NCBI RefSeq assembly: GCF_028769735.1
Contig: NC_088172.1
Coordinates: forward strand, 93,200,951-93,264,950
DNA: 64,000 nt
Direction of reading: 5' to 3'
DNA from: Zonotrichia leucophrys gambelii
Lineage: Eukaryota; Chordata; Aves; Passeriformes; Passerellidae
The notes beneath the pieces were generated by a model. That model made no database searches. It was not told the origin of the DNA and was given only the letters and a program-made list of their open reading frames with translations. A program made the translations under genes and the position numbers. Below are positions 1-8,830 of the stretch, piece by piece (position 1 is the stretch's first letter; every line of letters begins with the position of its first letter).

Positions 1-260
1 AGCATCTTCCTGGCCTTCCATTGGACTGTCTCTAGGAGGTCTGTGTCTGTCTTCTGCTGGACCCCAGAGCTGGGCACAGAATCCAGGTGGGGCTCACAAG
101 GGCAGAGTAGAGGGGCAGGATCCCCTCCCTCAGCCTGCTGACAGTGCTGCTGGTGATGCACCCATGAGAACCCCTAAGTCCTCGTTGGGGCTGCTCTCAA
201 GGAGTTCTCCTTGTCTCCACTCATGTCTGGGATTGCCCCAACCCAGGTGCTGCAGATGGC
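1..260 (-). mobile_element. CR1 LINE fragment, internal 3'-half segment
   Basis: The + strand reads as the reverse complement of a CR1 retrotransposon. Characteristic stretches are the 'ccagagctgggcacag...ccaggtggggctcac' block near 65-95, the 'gcagagtagaggggcaggat' block near 102-121, and 'gccccaacccaggtgc' near 234-250. The element therefore runs on the minus strand and is cut by the window edge at position 1. It lacks the CR1 3' tail and is substitution-rich, so it is an old, dead copy. Recognition is from remembered CR1 consensus patterns, not from an alignment. The short ORFs crossing it are not genes. Confidence 0.75.
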
Positions 261-1090
261 TTCACTCAGAGCAGGTCCTGGAGCAGGACAAAGGGAGAAG
301 GCCCCTCTCTGCTGCAGTGCTGTGCAGCCTGCCCAGTGCAGATCAGTGCCCCTGAAACCACGGTGTATTCCGTGGTTAAAGAAGGCCCTGCAGGGGAAAA
401 GTACACCTTTTATAAATTGGCTGAGCTCCTGGGGACAAAAGGTATTCTATGAAGTTAAATATTAAAGCTACCCTGGATTATTCATTAAGCATCAATTATC
501 ACCATCACATTTACTGTCAGACATTTCAATGCTGCTATTCTGCTCCAGGAGGGAACATATTTTTAGGCTGGTTTCCGAAGGAAGGGTGTTCTTGGGGTCA
601 GCTGTGCAGTGTGCTTGTCTGTCTGTCTGTCCTCACTGATTCAGGGAGGACATTTCAGCCAAAGTTTTTGGCAGGCTGGAAGCTCCACACACTGTGTTGC
701 TGCAGATTAATCAGCCAGGGGGATGTGGGGAGCCCCCAGACCCAGCCAGTGGTGAGGGTGCAGGTAGGGCAAGCACCTGATGGGTGCAAGAGAAGCTCCA
801 GGCAGGGCAGCTCTGGTGCCAGCACTGGGAGCTCAGCCATGGGACACAACACCATGGGAGACTTCAGCTTCCCTAACTCTGCTGCCCAGTGAATAATTTG
901 CACAAATACCTGCCTGCTGTGAATTGGCTCCTTATTCCACATCCTTTCGCTGCTGCCTCCCCTCGTCTGTGCTTTTATGGCATTACAAAGTTGGAACAAG
1001 CTTTGGTTTAACAATAAAGGCAGCCTCATCTACAAAACAGGATGTTCCAAAATAAGATCTAATTTTCCTCTGCGAGAACCTAAGGCAAAA
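261..1090. other. Intergenic, no gene seen
   Basis: Unique-looking sequence of mixed composition. It holds only short frames on both strands, with no splice-bounded or conserved protein signature. I see no RNA gene or clear repeat here. Confidence 0.5.
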
Positions 1091-1570
1091 GTAAATTGAT
1101 ATCCACTCTAAAGGCAAACACAAACAAGGACTTATTATTTATCATTAAAACATCTTGAAAAGGCTCTAGAGCCCTAAAAGCAAAAGTTTCATGCTGTATA
1201 AAAGAGTTATGTTTCTGAAATGTATCAGTTCAATAATTAAAACAGCATCTATGAAATATAAATGTAAGATATTAATAAATTAAATTAAATTAAAGCCACT
1301 GAAAGCCAATTATCTTGTAAAAGATCTCTGATAGCTAAACTAATGAGATGTAGAAAGATTAATTTAGATCCCCATTTTGGGATGTGATTATAAATTGCTA
1401 TAATGCCACATTCAGTTACTAGGTTGTTATTGAAACCTGTGAAATACATTTGGAAAGGTTTTTAAATATTCAGGATGAAGTAGGAATTAGAAAGGAGTTA
1501 GAAATAATTAAAAAATTAGCTGTCTTGTCATATTGCAGCTTTAATCCTATTACCTCTTCTAGTTTACAAA
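1091..1570. promoter_or_regulatory. AT-rich candidate conserved noncoding element
   Basis: This stretch is dense in TAAT/ATTA homeodomain-type cores and contains a short TTAAA/TAAAT run near 1275-1295. It has no CpG and no open frame. Such composition is common in vertebrate conserved noncoding enhancers, but it is also common in neutral AT-rich DNA. The call rests on composition only. Confidence 0.2.
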
Positions 1571-1654
1571 GCTTCAGATGTGTCTTACAGCATTGATCTG
1601 TGGGGACGTTGGGGTTTATGAGCAGGGATTTATGTGTTTTAATAACTGCTGAAC

Positions 1655-2210
1655 TTCAGCTATTTCTCTGGTTTTGCTTATTTGAGGGATTGTTTCTGTT
1701 AAGAAAATTAATCCACAAACACCAGAGGTTTATGTCCAAAAGGGAGACAGAGGAGTCCTTTCTGGCTTTATTCAAATAAAGGGAGAGGCCATGGGGCATT
1801 CCCCTGAGACCTCTCAATTTTTTGGAGGATGCAGCCTCCTTTTTATCCCAATTTCCCAGTGGCATTTCCCTTCTCTCTTTCCCCACTGGCTGAGGTACTT
1901 GAGAGGTACAGACTTCCTGATACACCTGATACCGAATATTTCCCTCTAATCTATAACCTTCCCTTTTAATTTTTAATTCTTATGGAATTTAGGGGTTTTT
2001 CTTCCCCATTGTTTCTTTCATCTCTCAACGTCTAATTTCGTTTATCAGCAAACCTAAAGTTGATTTGTAAAAGCAAATATATTTTTCCATTCATCAATCA
2101 ATGGAATCCTTCCCATTGTATCTTTTATCTCACATTGCTAGTTTTATCTACCAGCAGACCCACAGCTTGTTTGTAAAGACAAATCTGCTATTCCTCTCAT
2201 TTCTGTGTAG
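1655..2210 (-). mobile_element. LTR-like endogenous retrovirus segment, reverse orientation
   Basis: The segment resembles a repeat family I associate with passerine genomes. Read on the minus strand it has an AATAAA signal (plus-strand TTTATT at 1767-1772). Two imperfect copies of a ~106-bp unit lie at roughly 1998-2100 and 2105-2205. Both carry a 'ccattgt' block, a pyrimidine-rich 'tctttcatctc/tcttttatctc' block, 'atca/cta gca' and 'tttgtaaa' blocks in the same order, at offsets of 106-107 bp. Terminal TG...CA ends and target-site duplications were not identified, so the boundaries are approximate. Confidence 0.5.
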
Positions 2211-2517
2211 GATTATTGCTCTTGCTGCCAGCACTACCTGATGGATTTCTTCGACCATTGGGGCAGGACAGGCCATCAGCCATGGTCCCATTAAGCCCCC
2301 AAAGGGAAAAGGAAAAGCCCACTGCTTTCCTTGCAGCTCCTGGTGAAAACGCTGAGGAGCATCAATGATGATCTTTGAGGTCAGGGCAAAGCACAAGGCC
2401 TTTGTGCCTCTGTTTCTGTGGCTGTTGTAGCACAGCACAGAGCTCTGGGGGAATGCAGCGGGGTGATGGTGGTGCAATGCATGCCCACGACACACAAACT
2501 GTGCTAGAGGCTGGCCA

Positions 2518-3450
2518 GCCTTGTTTTGGTTGGGACCTGCCATGCAGGGAGCTCTTGGAGAGCTTTGTCCAAGGACTTAGCACTCAGTTTTGCTTCCCCT
2601 GGTCCAATGGGGGAAGCAAAGGTCTCCAGCAGCATGTCTTGGCTGTATTTTTACAGAGCAGCAGGAGCACAGCAATCTCTACCTGAGCCAGGAGGAAATT
2701 TGCAGGTAGGAGAGGGCACTGGGGCCTTGAAACCTCTGGCACAGGGTGATAGCGGTGAGCTACTCCCCCAGGGGCAGCTGCTGCATCAGCCAGCAGGGAC
2801 ACGGCCTTGGGGCTGGCAAGCTGCACTCAGGGGCAGCAGGGAGGGCGAGGAGCAGCTCACTGTGCAAGGTGTGCACAGCTCTGCCGGCAGGGTCAGTCCC
2901 ACATCCCCGGAGCTGGGGGCAGAGGAGCAGGGCCAGGGCAGCCCCAGGGCACCACACAGACAGCCCCGGGTGGACTCCAGCAGAAGAGGAGGAGGCAGGA
3001 TCCCGGCAGCAGCAGCACCCTGGAGAGGCAGACAGAGGGGTTCCATCATCAGCACTGTGCTCCTGGGAGGTGAAGGAGTTGTGCAGGACATCCTGCAGCC
3101 ATCCTCGGGCAAAGGAGGGGTGAGCATGAACTGGGGAAAGGCATAGCAGACTAGGGAGGGGGTGGGTTTGATACTGATAAGGGATTATTTTTCCCTTTTA
3201 TCTCCTTTTTCTCTAATAGTCTAGATAATATCACTGGGCACTGTAAGTGGATTGATTAACACTCTTTGATCAGGCTGTTAGAACTCTGAAGTAGTCAAAC
3301 AGCAGATTGATTCTCCCCTGTGAGGTGTGTTTCCCCAGCCCACATAAAGGCATCAGTTGTGGTGCACAGAGCCGGCATAGAAGGCAGCAGCCCTCTGGGA
3401 AGCCCTTAGGGCATTTTTGTGAGTAGCCCTTCTGAGAGAGCCTTTTTTTG
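2518..3450 (+). repeat. Left copy of a diverged direct repeat (possible LTR)
   Basis: This segment is colinear with 8190-8830. Shared blocks in the same order include 'ttttggttgggac' (left copy ~2523), 'gagctactccccca' (~2757), 'ggcagctgctgca' (~2773), 'gtggactccagcagaagagg' (~2970), and the tail 'cacataaaggcatcagttgtgg' (~3341) against 'aacataaatggcaaaagtagtgg'. Similarity is high in short blocks and drops to roughly 60-65% by eye toward the right end, with many indels. Frames that cross it, including one of about 200 codons at 2526-3146, are probably by-products. The two copies flanking one ORF in direct orientation suggest LTRs of an old retroelement, but no PBS, PPT or TG/CA ends were found. 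Confidence 0.55.
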
Positions 3451-3878
3451 GGTGCCATCCTGTGGCAGTCATAGACAACCAGCAACAGGGCTGCTCTGTG
3501 TTCACACAGGCTCAAGTGTCTTGCTGAAAGCATAGCACCCGGTTTTGGGGGCAACACAGACTAGCTGAATATACTGAAGTGGGTAACCCAGCAGGTTGGA
3601 AAGCTTTCCTCCCACCTAGGGAAGGATGCCTCTAACCATCCTTGGACAGAGGAATAAAAGCTCTCTGCCTCGTCTGTGAGAAGAGATAAATTAGAAATCC
3701 CTGCTTAGGGGATTTCTTGGTTGAGAAAACCTTCTGGAGGGAAGAAGTACACTAGAAAAACAGAGGAGCAAGACCAGGTTTGGGTGAGGCTCTGCCATGT
3801 TCTCTCAACCTGCTTGAGCTGTAGTTTGCAAACAGACCTTTCTGTAAATTCTAAAATACCTTTAGAGAAGACAAAAAC
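3451..3878 (+). other. Leader-like spacer between left repeat and ORF
   Basis: There is an AATAAA near 3652, in a context resembling an LTR R region. In-frame stops precede the ORF; the last one in the ORF frame is TAA at 3852-3854. No tRNA-complementary primer binding site was recognised. The stretch could be part of the left repeat or the 5' untranslated part of the element. Confidence 0.3.
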
Positions 3879-5159
3879 ATGTCAGAGCTGGCAAATTGGG
3901 TTACTCAGTGGGGAACAAACCCCTGGGGTCCAAACTCTTGCAGAAGTATGCAGCAGGCTGACCTAGAGTTTGCCAAATTAAAAGAGATGACCAAGTGTAA
4001 ACTCTTCTCCCAAAAATCCTTAAAATGTGCAGGAGCTTGGGCTGTGTGGTTAGTTGCCAAAAGCTTAGCTGAAGAAAAACAGGCAGCCCAGGTAGAAATT
4101 CAGAAGCTGAGGGAGGAAAACAAGAAACTGAAAGAAGAAATAAAGGCTCAGCAGCTTAAACTAGAGGAGGGTATAACTCAAGAAAGAGCTTTGGCCATGG
4201 AAAAAGTGCGAACTGTTCTCCAGTATCAAGAGGTGTGTGAACAAAAAAAGGCCATTTTGAATGAAAATCAGGCATTGAAGGAAAAAGTAGCCATCAGTAC
4301 AAAAGCTGTGGAGGAGGCACAAGGAGCAATCCAATTACTGGTGCAAAAAATACAGACCCTAAAAGAGAGGGGCACAGACCACCGGGCCTGTGAGGTGAAG
4401 ATAGAAAAGTTAAAAGCCGCGTTGGAGGCGAAGCATGGGGCTATCACAAAAACATCCCATCAAAGGGATGATGGGCACTGGGATGGAAAGCAGTGGGTTC
4501 ATCCGGATGGAAGCCCCTCCGCAGAGGAGTACAAGCCTGCGAGCCCACACTCAGTAGTTTTTGAGAGGCCAGAAAGGTTTAAGGCAAATCCTGTTTCGCT
4601 CACCTGCTGCGCTGCAGCGGCTGGGAAGCGGGAGCGGGGGGCGGCGGAGCAGGGCGGTGAGAGAAGCGGGCAGCCGCGGGCAGAGCGGGATCCCACCAAG
4701 GGGAGAACCACCGCCGGCCCCGCTCCTCGCCATTCCAGCGCCAGGGACACCCAGGGGGCGAGAGAGCAATCGGCAGGGAGCGTCTGGGCAAGGGAGGGAC
4801 CCGGGAGAGGAAGGGAAAGCTCCAGGGATGTGCGGGAGCCGGCGATGCTGCAGAGCGCTGCCCCCTCTGCTGTGAGCGCCCAGAGCCCCTTCCTGGGAAA
4901 GGGGAGGAAAGGGAGGTGGCAGGGCAAGAGACAGTGGCAGTGCAGCGCAGCCCCCCGGTTTGCGGTACAAAACACCGTGGCCAGGAGGGAGCTGAGCACG
5001 ATTCGAGTGGACATATGGAGGGAGCTTCGGAGGCAGGGGGAGGACATGGCCCGCTGGGATAACGCTCCCACCAGGGTTTTGTTGGATCGCCTGCTGGAGA
5101 TCGGCGGGAGGAGAGAGGGAAGCGAGCCCGGGGCTCCTGCCCTCGCTGTCTTAGCCTAG
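3879..5159 (+). CDS. Intact 426-codon ORF, coiled-coil retroelement-type protein (putative)
   Basis: The frame opens at the first ATG after an in-frame stop at 3852. Residues 1-60 are Trp-rich at the start and contain a short hydrophobic stretch (about 51-60). Residues about 62-186 are Lys/Glu/Gln/Leu-rich with heptad-like spacing and almost no proline, so a long coiled coil is likely. Residues 195-235 carry a WDGKQW motif and further aromatics. Residues 240-365 are a low-complexity Arg/Gly/Ala/Pro/Ser region from CpG-rich DNA. Residues 371-410 are again ordered-looking (DIWREL, RWDNAPTRVLLDRLLEIGG). No protease, polymerase, zinc knuckle or transmembrane envelope features are visible. Position between two diverged direct repeats points to a retroelement product, Gag-like or accessory. 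The chicken ENS-1/ERNI gene, a coiled-coil protein encoded between retroviral repeats, has a similar arrangement, but homology is untested. It may be a decayed relic that happens to stay open, or a co-opted gene. Confidence 0.5.
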   Translation: MSELANWVTQWGTNPWGPNSCRSMQQADLEFAKLKEMTKCKLFSQKSLKCAGAWAVWLVAKSLAEEKQAAQVEIQKLREENKKLKEEIKAQQLKLEEGITQERALAMEKVRTVLQYQEVCEQKKAILNENQALKEKVAISTKAVEEAQGAIQLLVQKIQTLKERGTDHRACEVKIEKLKAALEAKHGAITKTSHQRDDGHWDGKQWVHPDGSPSAEEYKPASPHSVVFERPERFKANPVSLTCCAAAAGKRERGAAEQGGERSGQPRAERDPTKGRTTAGPAPRHSSARDTQGAREQSAGSVWAREGPGRGRESSRDVREPAMLQSAAPSAVSAQSPFLGKGRKGRWQGKRQWQCSAAPRFAVQNTVARRELSTIRVDIWRELRRQGEDMARWDNAPTRVLLDRLLEIGGRREGSEPGAPALAVLA

Positions 5160-5345
5160 GGCAGACAGTGCCCCTCTTCCCCGGGCTCGGACCAAAAGCG
5201 GAGCACTGGGGAAGGCTCCCGCACCGGGAGCGCTGGGAGGTGGGAAGCCATGGGAGGGATGGATCATCCATGGCACACAGAAAGCTGGGGCACCGGAGCG
5301 TGTCTGCTGCAAATTGAGAAGGCTCCTCTGCGGAGAGAAATGCAA
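4580..5345. promoter_or_regulatory. CpG-rich patch with a minus-strand splice donor
   Basis: The 3' half of the ORF and about 190 bp after it are CpG-rich, unlike either flank. On the minus strand a good donor (CAG|GTGAGC, exon end at 4604) lies at the left edge, and a long minus-strand frame (4600-5271) runs above it. This could be a CpG-island promoter firing leftward, or just GC-rich coding DNA of the element. I see no TATA box and no conserved protein on the minus strand. Confidence 0.3.
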
Positions 5346-8189
5346 GAGGAGTGAAGCGTTAGGGGGGTTTGGGTTTTTAAAGGAGAACCACAGAGGGGAA
5401 AGTTGACTTTCCCAGCAGGAACAAGTTAAAACAGAGGCTGCTTGAGCTCTGCCACAGCCGCTGTGCTGCCCTGAGTCTGGGCAGGGACATAAAATGCTGC
5501 TCAGGCCAAGTTAGCAGAAGCTGTTTAGGGAAAAAAGAAAGCTTTTAGGACTGATAAAACACTGGAGCTGTGATACCAGCAGGGCTGCAGCATTTGTGAG
5601 CAGGGATGTGCAGCACTAGGACTGGGAATGAGCTCTAGGTGTGAAGGGCTGTGCAAAAAAAGGTTACAAGAGTCACAAGCATGGCATAAACCCTGAGGGT
5701 GAAGCAAGGAGGAAAGAATAATATCTTATTTCTGGGTCTTCTGTAGGCAATCCAAAAGGGTTTGGACTTATAAAAAGAATAAAAGCTCACCATTCAAAAA
5801 AATAATAATACCTGCCTGTTGTCAGAGGCAAAGCAGAGAAATCAAGTGGTAAAAGCAGAGCAAATTCAAGAGGTACCAGCAAAATGAAACAGCTCATGTT
5901 TAGCATTATTCTTGTTAAATTCAGTAGTGTGTTCTCACATAAGCATGTGGAAGTACTTGCAGCAAAGAAATTTAGGAGTGGTATCAGAAAAAAAAGGGAA
6001 AAAAGAAAAAAGGATTCAGAGGAATGTGAACTAATTGCTACCAATGCTTAAAAAGTTACAAGCTGGAAAAGTGGCAGATTATGTATGTACCTATAAAGTT
6101 TTGAAGGGATGGTTATTAATGATAAAATATTCTAATTTGTTTGGGACAAAATTCACTCTGAAAGCAAAAAGTTAAATGTGTGATGCATGGTTGGTGCAGT
6201 AACACCAGTGTTTTTTTCTTAGAGCTGGGGAAAAGAGACGTAAAAAAAAAGTAAAAACACCTGTCATGGTATGCATGCACATTAATGTAATATTTTAAAA
6301 TTAAAATATAAAGTTCTTCTGTTACAGAGATACAGTGGAACCAGCTGAAGCAATTATAATGGAGGATTGATGAACAACTGTTTAAAAACATAAGCTACTA
6401 AATTGTATAAAAATATGTGAAGATGCAGTTTATTAGATCCTTAATATCATCAAAAGTTGTATGGGTGTGTATGTTTTCTACCTTTTTTAACTGAGATAAC
6501 TATTCATAACTATCTTTGCTGTTTTGTCTTCCATAGGTAGCACAGAAGAATAAGTAACAATTTCAAATTACAGATATTATTAATTGTATGATGTTTAGTG
6601 CTTGCTTTCTTGCTTTTATTTTGCTTTATTATCATACATGCATAGATGTGTGGAATAATATAATCTTCTTTTTTTAGAATAGGTGATATTACTGAAGCTC
6701 AAATAAGAGAAAAGAATTAACAAGCTGTGGTGACAAGGAAAAACTTGATCAATTTTAAAGGGGTCACCATCTCCAAATAAGAGAAATCTAGTTTCCCTTG
6801 ATGAGTATGGACATACTTCCTGTTATTGATAGTGATCCTGACTGATGGAGCACCTGTGTATGTGAAACAGGAAACACAGAGCTGAAAAAATAACTATTTT
6901 TGAATACTGTGAGAAGCAAAGATGAACAAATGAAATGTATAAATTTTTAGTAGGGTGAGTTATATTTCAAAAATATATACACTTAGTGTAGCTTTGCACA
7001 GTTTTTAGTTTAATTTAGAGCACCTATGTATGAACTGATGGTGCTGGGATAGGTAGAAAGCTGAAGGCCCCCAGTGATGGGGATATCAAATCACTGAATA
7101 CATGGATGATTCATGTAGTGTGCTGATGAAAAATTCTATTTTGTCATGGAGGAGATGAGGAGGTGACTTTAGACACTGACAGCAGGAGGTTTCCTGAGAT
7201 GAGAGCTGCACAGTGGCCGTGTCAAGCAGCCCAGCAAGGTGGAGTGCTCCCAGCTGCCTCTCTGCAGGGACACCAGCAAGCAAGAAGCACTTACATGTGC
7301 AAATTGCTTACAAAAAGATAATCAGTTTAGAACTGGGTCTAGCCAGAGGTGAATATGAAATATACCCTTTGGTTTCCAGTGGGAATGTAATCACTTATAT
7401 GGGATCCAGCTGTGTTTGTGTGTATCTCCAGAATCCAGAAATCACCTCTGCATGTCTCAGTTATCTGGTAATTCATGGCTGTTTAATGTGACTTGAATTT
7501 AAATGTATGATTTTATTGACACAATATTTTTAGAAATGACACTAAAATGGCTTAGAAAATTTTTAACTGTGTACTGAACAAAGAAACATTTGAACTGTGT
7601 ACATTTGGGGTGGGTTTTGATCAGTTGTTGCAGATTACAGCATCTACTTGTAATTTTTGTAGTCTCACAGGCACCAAAGCAAGGTTTGCAGTATGTCACA
7701 AAAATAAGCAAGTTGCTCTTACTACAACAGCAATAAAAGATGCTGGCCATCATTCTTGGTTGGCATTGGTTGGCACTTCCATCACCTACTGAAATTTTTA
7801 ACCAGGCTGTCAAGTCGAGAAGTGTCATCCTGGGAATTGCAAGAATTCAGTTAATTGTGCAAAGGATTCAACTGGCTATAAAATATTACAAAAACCAAGC
7901 AGCAGCCATGCACCTAAGTCAAGAGCTACAGGCCCCCCTGAGACCCACACGAGGCAAGACCAGGTAGGAAAGAGCAGATGCCTCCAGGAAGATGAGCTGC
8001 TCGGTCCTGGTGAGGAGCCTTGAGCCACAGGAGGGTTTGCCATGTCCTTGCTGGACTCGTGTGTGACAGCCCATGCCCCTGGGGGGACAGATGGGCTCTG
8101 TTTGCCTGCAGCCCATGAAACACAGCCTGGCCACCGCCAGAAACAGGCCACAGGCTGTTTGCTAGCGCTGCAAAACTGACAGAGAGGTG
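5346..8189. other. AT-rich stretch between ORF and right repeat; no gene seen
   Basis: Stops are frequent in all frames and no reverse transcriptase, integrase or envelope motif could be read. The stretch contains A-rich runs (near 5797, 5988-6012, 6240) and is otherwise featureless. If the flanking repeats are LTRs, this would be a pol-less 3' part of the element or later insertions. It could equally be ordinary intergenic DNA. Confidence 0.45.
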
Positions 8190-8830
8190 TGTGAACCTTG
8201 CTTTGGTTGGGACATGCAGGGACCCTGCAGTCACGGAGCTCTGAGCTACTCCCCCACAGGCAGCTGCTGCACCCACAGAGGAGCTGACCTTGGGGCAGGG
8301 AAACATCAGTCACAGCAGCCTGGAGGGCCAGGAGCAGCTCTGCCAGGTGTGCTCAGCTCTACCTGGGTCAGTCAATGTGCCCAGCTCTGAGGACTGAGGA
8401 GCACTGCAAGAGGAGCCTGAAAGACGGGGTAGAAGCAGCCCCAGGTGGACTCCAGCAGAGGAGGAGGAGGCAGAATCACCATGACCATCCTCCCACCATT
8501 GTGCTGCTGCAGCAAAGGACTTGTTGGGCCCATGGCACCTGCAGCCCTGAGGGACAGACAGCACCTCTGAATCTGGCACCCTGGAAAGCTGCAGCAGCTG
8601 AAGTGCTCTTCTGTGTTGGTTTTGACCCTTTCTCTCTAATACTCTAGGCAATATTGTTTATCAGTTTTAGCATCATTGTAATTGACAAGTACTCTCTGAG
8701 CACACTGGTTAAACTTTTAAGTAGACTACCAATAAATTAAATGTCTTCTCATACTAGCTGTGTTTCTCTAGCCAACATAAATGGCAAAAGTAGTGGTAAA
8801 ACAACATTGGGTTCCATGAGAGAAGTATTT
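8190..8830 (+). repeat. Right copy of the diverged direct repeat (possible LTR)
   Basis: This is the partner of 2518-3450 in the same orientation. It begins with 'ctttggttgggacatgc' (~8200) and then jumps to 'gagctactcccccaca' (~8242), so about 210 bp present in the left copy is missing here. It continues with 'gtggactccagcagagg' (~8444) and ends with a degenerate 'ctctaggcaatatt...aacataaatggc' block (~8642-8783). Whether this is the 3' LTR of the same insertion or an independent copy of the same family cannot be decided by eye. Confidence 0.5.

Noticed and set aside
2526..3146. 206-codon frame on the plus strand
   Set aside because: It lies within the left direct repeat. The corresponding region in the right copy is broken by a large indel, so it is not conserved as coding.
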